A stretch of 12,412 nt of DNA from DATBWZ01 sp036514535 (GTDB lineage: Bacteria > JAMCPX01 > DATBWZ01): contig DATBWZ010000007.1 of assembly GCA_036514535.1 (NCBI GenBank), positions 1-12,412 of the forward strand, read 5' to 3'. This document shows positions 1-5,203 of the stretch, piece by piece. Positions within the stretch are counted from its first letter, which is position 1; each line of letters opens with the position of its first letter. Position numbers and translations under genes: made by a program. The notes beneath the pieces are model-generated. The model was not told the DNA's origin, did not search any database, and worked only from the letters and a program-made list of their open reading frames with translations.

Positions 1-306
1 CTTTGGAAGGATTACAGAGAATTGTTAACATTGTGCAATTTCATTGTTACCAACAGACCGGGGAGCAGAAGGATTGATTTTAAAATGGCTTTACCGCTTG
101 ATTTAAGAAAAAAAGTAAAGTATAATATAAAATCAGCATGCTACAGAATAGATTCTATTGTCTCTGTATACCCGGCTACTATAACAGGACTGGATATATC
201 ATCCCAAAAAATAAGGGGAATATTGGAAGATGGTAATAGTATCAGCTATCTTGTGCCCGATAAAGTAGAAAGGTTTATAAAAAAGACAGGTCTTTACAAA
301 AATTGA
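1..306 (+). CDS. nadD: Nicotinate-nucleotide adenylyltransferase, C-terminal part (5' end outside window)
   Basis: The frame is open from base 1 and ends at the TGA at 304-306, so only about the last 101 residues are present. The product would adenylate nicotinate mononucleotide to deamido-NAD in cytoplasmic NAD synthesis. The visible part matches the NadD C-terminus: WKDYRELL, then a strand ending in TNRPG, then the ISS-x-x-IR element (ISSQKIRG, with Gln where Thr is usual), then the closing SYLVPDKVERFIKKTGLY segment. The N-terminal nucleotide-binding histidine motif lies outside the window. An internal ATG at 85 lies inside the fold and is not the real start. The gene is followed after 24 bases by rsfS, a very common bacterial pairing, which supports the call. 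Confidence 0.88.
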   Translation, partial: LWKDYRELLTLCNFIVTNRPGSRRIDFKMALPLDLRKKVKYNIKSACYRIDSIVSVYPATITGLDISSQKIRGILEDGNSISYLVPDKVERFIKKTGLYKN

Positions 307-330
307 TGGGGCAGAACTGAGTGAAGGATA

Positions 331-741
331 TTGGAAAAGGATAGTTTGGAAAAATCCGGGCTTGACCTGCTTCGTGTGATTTGCTCTGCAGCATTGGATA
401 AGAAAGCGAAAGATATTAATATTCTCTATGTTAAGGACTTATTTAAAATAGCGGATTATTTTTTTATTTGTAGCGCTGATTCTACTGTGCAGGTGGGGGC
501 GATAACAGAAAATATTCTTGAAAAAACCCACCGGCTTGGGATAAGGCAGATTGGAATTGAGGGGAACAGGTACAACCAGTGGGTTCTGCTGGATTTTGAC
601 AATGTCATTATCCATATTTTCTATAAATCGGTAAGGACATTTTATGACCTTGACGGGCTGTGGAAAGATGCCCCAAAAGTAAAGTTGGAGGAACTTGAGA
701 AATTTAACAATGAAGCGAAGACTTCTGATTTCAGCACTTAA
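331..741 (+). CDS. rsfS: Ribosomal silencing factor RsfS (Iojap family)
   Basis: RsfS binds ribosomal protein uL14 and blocks joining of the 30S and 50S subunits, reducing translation when nutrients are scarce. The 136-residue product is slightly longer than usual but covers the whole domain: an N-terminal helix (residues 9-26), the strand and loop around ADYFFICSADS (41-51), the EGNRYNQWVLLDFDNVIIHIF core (77-97) and the closing FYDLDGLWKDAP (104-115). The start is a TTG at 331, preceded by AAGG at 324-327 with only three bases between, so a second in-frame TTG at 346 is also possible. The gene sits between nadD and the LapB-like gene, with a nine-base gap to the latter, and is probably in one operon with both. 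Confidence 0.93.
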   Translation: MEKDSLEKSGLDLLRVICSAALDKKAKDINILYVKDLFKIADYFFICSADSTVQVGAITENILEKTHRLGIRQIGIEGNRYNQWVLLDFDNVIIHIFYKSVRTFYDLDGLWKDAPKVKLEELEKFNNEAKTSDFST

Positions 742-745
742 GGAG
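740..745 (+). promoter_or_regulatory. Shine-Dalgarno site overlapping the rsfS stop codon
   Basis: AAGGAG overlaps the rsfS TAA stop (739-741) and lies five bases before the ATG at 751. This picks ATG 751 over the in-frame GTG at 745 as the start of the next gene, and suggests translational coupling with rsfS. Confidence 0.75.
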
Positions 746-750
746 TGATT

Positions 751-2088
751 ATGCTTAGGTCCATTGTGATAGTTATTATCTTTGCGTTGGCGGTTGGCTA
801 CATAACCGTGCTTAATCCTGGTAGTATTATTTTTAAATGGAGCCCCGCAAAAGAGGCAGAGATGCCATTAATGTTTCTGCTTTATATCACTTTTGTTCTC
901 GGAGTAATTGTGTCTCTTATTGCGTTTGTTACAAGGGATACAGTTAAGGCATACAGGGATTACTCAAAAAAGAAAGCGGAGGAAAAGAAGAGAAAGAGCG
1001 AAGAATTATACAATGAAGGAGTAGAGGAAATATTGAAAGGTGATTACAGGATGGCAGAAAGTAAATTAAAGGTAGCTCTTGAAAAAAATCCTGAGAATAT
1101 AAAGGTCTACTTCAGGCTTGCCGATATACGGGAAAAACAGAATAAAAAGAAGGATGCCGTGGATATTCTTTTGAAGGCCCGCTCAATGTGGAAAGACGAT
1201 CTGGATCTTTCTTTCAGGCTCGCAGAATTCTACGAAAAACTGAAGGAATATAACAATGCTATAGAAATTCTGAAGAAAATGCTTGTGTTGGACGAGGGGA
1301 ATCTCAAGGTTTTGAGAATGCTAAGAGATTTGCTATGGAAGGACGGCAAATTTGAGTCAGCATACAGGGTACAGAAAAATATTGTTAAGATAACCCGGAA
1401 AAGCCCTGGCTATTACAAGGAAAGGGAATTGATGGGGCAATTTAAGTATGGTTATGCGACCGAGATTCTTGCCCAAAAGGATTATGATAAAGCTATCAGA
1501 AAACTCGGCGATGTGATAAAACAGGCTCCGGATTTTGTTCCTGCCTATGTAACTCTCGGGGAGATCCATCTGAATAATAAAAATAATCCGGATAAAGCCG
1601 GCGAGAACTGGGAAGATGCTTATAAGAGGCTCGGACATCCGGTTTTTCTTATTAAACTTGAGGAGATGTATCTGCGCCTTGAAAAGCCATCGGAAATTCT
1701 TGATGTATATAACAGGTTAGTTTCATCAAATTCCGAAGACCCGATACTGCGGTTCTTTTTCGGCAAACTCTGCCTGAGACTTGAGATGCTGGATGCAGCA
1801 ATGGATCATTTGTCCATTCTTGAAAGCAGGGGTGTGTTATCTTCTTATTTGCATCTTCTTATGGCAGAAGCTGAGGCAAGAAAGGGCGATTATTATAATT
1901 CTGTTAAGGAGTTTCGCAAGGCGACGGATATTGTAAGCAGAATTGTAATCCCTTACATATGTTCAAGTTGCGGCGCCGAATCAAAGGAATGGAACGCTTA
2001 TTGTAAGAGTTGCGGGAGCATGAACACGTTATATATTGATATAGGTTTTGATAAAAGCACGAAATCAAGCGAAACCGAGATCATATAA
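751..2088 (+). CDS. LapA-LapB-like membrane protein: LapA-type N-terminus, TPR array, C-terminal zinc ribbon
   Basis: The product has 445 residues. Residues 4-21 and 39-61 are hydrophobic, separated by a short loop with LNPG, and are followed by a very charged linker (62-85). This resembles LapA (DUF1049). Residues 84 to about 390 carry repeated TPR-type helix pairs, for example YNEGVEEILKGDYRMAESKL and YEKLKEYNNAIEILKKML. At the end, Cys404-x2-Cys407-x10-Cys418-x2-Cys421 forms the rubredoxin-like zinc ribbon typical of LapB (YciM). In Enterobacteria, LapB with FtsH controls LpxC breakdown and so LPS synthesis, and LapA is a separate neighbouring protein. Here both parts appear to be in one chain. 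The body would face the cytoplasm. Family membership is well supported; the LPS role is inferred. No gene symbol is given because it differs from both single proteins. Confidence 0.8.
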   Translation: MLRSIVIVIIFALAVGYITVLNPGSIIFKWSPAKEAEMPLMFLLYITFVLGVIVSLIAFVTRDTVKAYRDYSKKKAEEKKRKSEELYNEGVEEILKGDYRMAESKLKVALEKNPENIKVYFRLADIREKQNKKKDAVDILLKARSMWKDDLDLSFRLAEFYEKLKEYNNAIEILKKMLVLDEGNLKVLRMLRDLLWKDGKFESAYRVQKNIVKITRKSPGYYKERELMGQFKYGYATEILAQKDYDKAIRKLGDVIKQAPDFVPAYVTLGEIHLNNKNNPDKAGENWEDAYKRLGHPVFLIKLEEMYLRLEKPSEILDVYNRLVSSNSEDPILRFFFGKLCLRLEMLDAAMDHLSILESRGVLSSYLHLLMAEAEARKGDYYNSVKEFRKATDIVSRIVIPYICSSCGAESKEWNAYCKSCGSMNTLYIDIGFDKSTKSSETEII

Positions 2089-2128
2089 AAGATTTAATTA
2101 GTATGAATAACGCATTTGTGGATATGAA

Positions 2129-3340
2129 GTGAAGAAAGACATAATTTCAAAACAGTGTGAAGAAAACAATACCAAGATAATAATGGTTGTTCTTGATGGT
2201 CTTGGAGATATACCGTCGCCGGCTAATGACAATAAAACACCTCTGGAAACAGCCAAAACCCCCAATATTGATAAGTTAGCTCCTCAGTCTGCTATGGGGA
2301 GGCTTACACCTGTTATTGATGGAATTACTCCCGGAAGCGGCCCTGCTCATCTTGCGCTCTTCGGATACGATCCGCTTGAAGATCTTATTGGCAGGGGCGT
2401 TCTTGAGGCATTCGGTCTTGGAGTGGATGTGGGGAAAAATGATGTGGCTATCAGGGCAAACTTTTGCACAGTTGGCAGTGACGGAAAAATAGAAGACAGG
2501 CGCGCCGGAAGGATTCCCACCGAACTGGGTCAAAATCTATGCCGTTTGTTGTCCGGAAAGATAAAGAGCGCGAACGGAGTGAATGTGTTAATTACTCCAG
2601 GTATGTCCCATAGATTTGCTGTTGTTTTGAAGGGCAAAGGGCTCGGCAACAAGGTTACAGATACTGATCCACAGCATGAGGGAATGTTGCCGCTGAAAGC
2701 AACTGGTCAGGACGCAAAATCAAAAAAGACAGCTAATGTTGCTAATATTCTGATGGAAAAGTTCAAGGTTGCGCTGAAGGATTCTTATCCGGCAAATGGT
2801 GTGCTCTTCAGGGGTTTCTCTTCGCCTCCAAATCTGATTTCTTTTCCTGAGCGTTTTAATATCAAGGCCGCTGCCATAGCTACATATCCCATGTATAAGG
2901 GACTTGCACAGATTGTAGGAATGGATATTATTAAATCAGGCAGCACATTGCGCGATGAGATTGAAGCGTTAAAGACCTGTTACAGCGATTTTGGGTTTTT
3001 CTATTTCCATATAAAGGAGACCGATGCGGGGGGGGAGGATGGCGATCTTGAAAGAAAGGTTTCAGGAATTGAGAAATTTGATAAAGCCCTCCCTGAGATT
3101 ATGGAATTAAAACCGGATGTATTGGCAATTACAGGTGACCATTCCACTCCTGTTATTATGAAGAGACATTCCTGGCATCCTGTTCCGGTGATGGTTCTTG
3201 CAAAGGATTGCTTTAGGGATGGCCTCGCAAGGTTTACTGAAAAAAATTGCATTGTTGGAAGCATTGGCAGCGTTCCCATGCTTAATCTAATGCCTCTGCT
3301 GCTTGCCCATGCTGGAAGGCTGGGGAAGTACGGCGCATAA
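2129..3340 (+). CDS. apgM: 2,3-bisphosphoglycerate-independent phosphoglycerate mutase, archaeal type (ApgM)
   Basis: This enzyme interconverts 3-phosphoglycerate and 2-phosphoglycerate in glycolysis and gluconeogenesis and belongs to the alkaline phosphatase superfamily. The 403 residues are full length. Visible sites are the metal-binding Asp in VVLDGLGD (Asp23), the phosphorylated Ser in TPGSGPAHLALFGYDP (Ser70), the RANFCTV and RRAGR substrate motifs, HIKETDAGGEDGD (Asp299, Glu303), and TGDHSTP followed by HSWHPVPV near the C-terminus. The start is a GTG at 2129 with a weak GGA six bases upstream; the next ATG (2183) would cut into the first strand, so GTG is preferred. It lies 40 bases after the LapB-like gene and is probably the last gene of the nadD operon. 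Some homologues have been labelled as homoserine kinases, but the mutase motifs are all here. Confidence 0.9.
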   Translation: MKKDIISKQCEENNTKIIMVVLDGLGDIPSPANDNKTPLETAKTPNIDKLAPQSAMGRLTPVIDGITPGSGPAHLALFGYDPLEDLIGRGVLEAFGLGVDVGKNDVAIRANFCTVGSDGKIEDRRAGRIPTELGQNLCRLLSGKIKSANGVNVLITPGMSHRFAVVLKGKGLGNKVTDTDPQHEGMLPLKATGQDAKSKKTANVANILMEKFKVALKDSYPANGVLFRGFSSPPNLISFPERFNIKAAAIATYPMYKGLAQIVGMDIIKSGSTLRDEIEALKTCYSDFGFFYFHIKETDAGGEDGDLERKVSGIEKFDKALPEIMELKPDVLAITGDHSTPVIMKRHSWHPVPVMVLAKDCFRDGLARFTEKNCIVGSIGSVPMLNLMPLLLAHAGRLGKYGA

Positions 3341-3352
3341 CAACTATCCCCC

Positions 3353-3375
3353 CCGCATCGGTCCAGCGGCTTTTT
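3353..3375 (+). terminator. Weak candidate terminator after apgM
   Basis: CCGC (3353-3356) can pair with GCGG (3366-3369) across a nine-base loop, followed by C and five T. The stem has only four GC pairs, so this is marginal. It lies 12 bases after the apgM stop, between two convergent genes, where a terminator is expected. The rest of 3341-3429 shows nothing else clear. Confidence 0.3.
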
Positions 3376-3429
3376 AAAAAAATTTGCCCTATAAATGCGT
3401 GCAGTTCCTAAAGATGGAGCGCCGTGATT

Positions 3430-3615
3430 CTACTTTGCAATCTCGTCTATTTTATTGGTGGCTTTTTCGCCTGCTTTTTCAAATTTTTCAATAACGCTTT
3501 TCCTGAAGTCTTCGCTTTTAGTCCCTGTCTTCAGGATCAGTTTTCCCCCACCAAGCACGATGAAGAAAAAAGTAAGAGCGATTCCCGCTATTAACCCGTA
3601 GATTAAGTTTTTCAT
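3430..3615 (-). CDS. Small single-pass membrane protein of unknown function
   Basis: I do not recognise this 61-residue protein. It begins MKNLIYGLIAG, has one hydrophobic segment (about residues 4-21) ending in LGGGKLIL, and then a charged helical tail rich in Lys and Glu (FRKSVIEKFEKAGEKATNKIDEIAK). This would be an inner-membrane anchor with a soluble tail, perhaps superficially like YtxH-type small proteins, but no motif confirms that. The ATG at 3615 is chosen because GGAGG lies five bases upstream; an ATG at 3627 would overlap rsmI and sits on the Shine-Dalgarno itself. Since the stop codon of rsmI (3617-3619) lies between that site and the ATG, the gene is probably co-transcribed and coupled with rsmI. 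Confidence 0.7.
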   Translation of the reverse strand: MKNLIYGLIAGIALTFFFIVLGGGKLILKTGTKSEDFRKSVIEKFEKAGEKATNKIDEIAK

Positions 3616-3616
3616 G

Positions 3617-4453
3617 TTATCCTCCATTCCGGTATTTTAATAATTCTGTGTATACAATTTTTTTTGGTATTGATTTCATAAAATCCATTATATCAAATAT
3701 TTCATGCGTAGTGAAGCCTGCTTTCAGAAATCGTTCAATAATTTTAGCGATTCCGGTATTTTTAGTCTTTTTTTCCCCCCCGCCGGTAATTACAATTATC
3801 CATTCCCCCTTAATGTTGTCAAAATTTTTTACAGTATCCAGTAATTGCCCGGCAGTGCCGGAAAGAACACCCTCATGTATTTTGGTCAATTCCTTGAACA
3901 GGAAAACATTGGATCCGCCGGAAATATTTTTAACAGCGGCCAATGTCCGAATCAATCTGTGCGGTGCTTCAAAAAACACATGAATGCCTCCATCACAGAG
4001 GGTTTCTTCAATGACTCTGTTGCGTGCGTTTTCCTTATGGGGGAGAAAGCCATGGAATGTGAAAAAATTGAGTTCAATCCCTGAAATACTTAATGCAGTT
4101 ATGATTGATGATGGACCAGGGACAGGTATTACCTGTATGCCTGCATTTCTTGATTCTCTTACGAGTTCTGCGCCGGGGTCCGAAATACCAGGTGTTCCTG
4201 CATCCGAAATAAGCGCAACATCCCTGCCTTCTTTAAGAAAGTGGAGTATTTTCTCTGCCATAATTTTTTTGTTATGTTCATGGTAACTTAGGGGAACTTT
4301 ATTAATCCCGTATTTTTCAAGAAGTATTCTTGCCCTGCGCGTATCCTCCGAGACAATAACCCCAACTTCCCGCATCGTCCTCAACGCCCTGAGTGTTATG
4401 TCCTCAAGATTGCCAATTGGAGTTGCAACAATGTATAGTTTGCCTTCGGGCAT
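3617..4453 (-). CDS. rsmI: 16S rRNA (cytidine1402-2'-O)-methyltransferase RsmI
   Basis: RsmI uses SAM to methylate the ribose of C1402 in the ribosomal P site. The 278-residue product matches the family end to end: KLYIVATPIGNLEDIT (5-20), SEDTRR (35-40), SDAGTPGISDPG (83-94), VPGPSS (111-116), FHGFLPHK (133-140), FFEAPHRL (160-167), KELTKIHEGVLSG (187-199) and GEWIIVITGG (216-225). The short C-terminal helical domain follows. I place the start at ATG 4453 (MPEGKLYIVATP) and not at the in-frame ATG 4468, because a strong promoter's -10 hexamer covers the codons between them and transcription should begin at or next to 4453. No Shine-Dalgarno precedes 4453. It is transcribed divergently from rnhB and followed by a small membrane protein gene. 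Confidence 0.95.
   Translation of the reverse strand: MPEGKLYIVATPIGNLEDITLRALRTMREVGVIVSEDTRRARILLEKYGINKVPLSYHEHNKKIMAEKILHFLKEGRDVALISDAGTPGISDPGAELVRESRNAGIQVIPVPGPSSIITALSISGIELNFFTFHGFLPHKENARNRVIEETLCDGGIHVFFEAPHRLIRTLAAVKNISGGSNVFLFKELTKIHEGVLSGTAGQLLDTVKNFDNIKGEWIIVITGGGEKKTKNTGIAKIIERFLKAGFTTHEIFDIMDFMKSIPKKIVYTELLKYRNGG
3621..3625 (-). promoter_or_regulatory. Shine-Dalgarno of the small membrane protein, inside the 3' end of rsmI
   Basis: GGAGG on the minus strand encodes part of the last two glycine codons of rsmI and lies five bases before the ATG at 3615. It fixes that start and indicates coupling to rsmI translation. Confidence 0.7.
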
Positions 4454-4459
4454 GCGGTT

Positions 4460-4488
4460 ATTATACATCCGGTTCAGAGCATGTTCAA
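4460..4488 (-). promoter_or_regulatory. Sigma-70-type promoter of rsmI, placed for a leaderless transcript
   Basis: On the minus strand, TTGAAC (4483-4488) and a perfect TATAAT (4460-4465) are separated by 17 bases. The seventh base after the -10 is the A of the rsmI ATG at 4453, so the mRNA would start at the start codon. Confidence 0.7.
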
Positions 4489-4516
4489 AGGTTATTATTT
4501 CTCTGTTTTAAACGGG

Positions 4517-4545
4517 TTGACACGTTTGTTAATTTATGGTTTACT
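4517..4545 (+). promoter_or_regulatory. Candidate promoter of rnhB
   Basis: A perfect TTGACA (4517-4522) is followed after 17 bases by TTTACT (4540-4545), which keeps four of six consensus bases and has an extended -10 TGG directly before it. Transcription would start near 4552, about 19 bases before the preferred rnhB ATG. It lies back to back with the rsmI promoter. Confidence 0.5.
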
Positions 4546-4559
4546 TATAAAAATGCTCC

Positions 4560-4563
4560 AGGA
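4560..4563 (+). promoter_or_regulatory. Shine-Dalgarno favouring the ATG at 4571 for rnhB
   Basis: AGGA lies seven bases before ATG 4571. The earlier in-frame ATG at 4553 has no such site and would be usable only on a leaderless transcript. Confidence 0.5.
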
Positions 4564-4570
4564 TTTGTTG

Positions 4571-5203
4571 ATGATCGGAATTGATGAAGCAGGCCGTGGT
4601 CCTGTAATAGGTCCCCTTGTTTTTTGCGGATACACCGTCAGGGCGGACAAGGTCGGGGCGCTGAAAAAAAGGGGGGTCAGAGATTCTAAGGAATTGAGCA
4701 TCGGTAAAATGTTTGAACTGGCGCCGGAACTGGAGAGTATTGCGGCCAGAATTTTTTACAAAGAGGTGCATCCTAAGGTGATTGACGGAAAGAATCTTGG
4801 CGCCATTACGTTAGAAGCGTTTGCGGAATTCATAAATTCATCCGACGCAGATGAGGCTTTTATTGATGTGCCCGCAAGCGGTAACAATGTTGAAAAGTAT
4901 GTTAACCGTCTTTACAGAATGATAGATGTTCCTATAAAAATTACAGGTGCGAATAAAGCGGATAAAAAATTCCCCTGTGTCAGCGCGGCGTCTATTTGCG
5001 CTAAGGTAAGAAGGGAGCAACGCATTGCGGAGCTTAAAAAAAAATACGGTGATTTTGGGAGCGGTTATCCGCACGACGAAAAAACCAGGGATTTTATAAA
5101 ACAACTTTGCATAAAGGGCAGTTTCCCAGAGTTCGTAAGAAGGAAATGGCAGACGCTTGCGAAGATTGAATTCTCCCTTAAACAGGAACAGTTTGAATTC
5201 TAA
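4571..5203 (+). CDS. rnhB: Ribonuclease HII, archaeal-type
   Basis: RNase HII cuts the RNA strand of RNA/DNA hybrids and removes single ribonucleotides from DNA. The 210-residue product begins MIGIDEAGRGPVIGP, the archaeal/eukaryotic version of the first motif (bacterial enzymes usually have PLAGPV). Catalytic positions visible are Asp5, Glu6 and Asp99 (AFIDVP). The fourth acidic position, normally Asp in the AKVxRD motif, is Glu149 (AKVRRE). KADKKFPCVSAASICAK (129-145) and GSGYPHDEKTRDF further on are typical. ATG 4571 is chosen for its Shine-Dalgarno; ATG 4553 would add six residues. It is divergent from rsmI, and its end overlaps the next gene by 11 bases, so the two are coupled. Confidence 0.9.
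   Translation: MIGIDEAGRGPVIGPLVFCGYTVRADKVGALKKRGVRDSKELSIGKMFELAPELESIAARIFYKEVHPKVIDGKNLGAITLEAFAEFINSSDADEAFIDVPASGNNVEKYVNRLYRMIDVPIKITGANKADKKFPCVSAASICAKVRREQRIAELKKKYGDFGSGYPHDEKTRDFIKQLCIKGSFPEFVRRKWQTLAKIEFSLKQEQFEF
5184..5187 (+). promoter_or_regulatory. Shine-Dalgarno for the TTG start at 5193, inside rnhB
   Basis: AGGA lies five bases before TTG 5193, within the last codons of rnhB. It selects this TTG over the earlier TTGs at 5157 and 5166 and implies translational coupling. Confidence 0.55.

Noticed and set aside
301..1439. A 13-base repeat, AATTGATGGGGCA, at 301-313 and 1427-1439
   Set aside because: There are only two copies, one intergenic and one in coding sequence, with no flanking similarity; probably chance.
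2103..2132. Nine-codon ORF (ATG AAT AAC ... TGA) overlapping the GTG start of apgM
   Set aside because: There is no Shine-Dalgarno before it and it is too short to judge; overlap with the GTG is likely chance.
4454..4468. In-frame ATG at 4468 giving an N-terminal MYNNR extension to RsmI
   Set aside because: The codons overlap a perfect -10 box, and RsmI proteins normally begin directly before the KLYIVATPIGN strand.
5157..5192. Upstream TTG starts (5157, 5166) for the membrane protein
   Set aside because: They lie deeper inside rnhB without a ribosome site; TTG 5193 has AGGA at good spacing.
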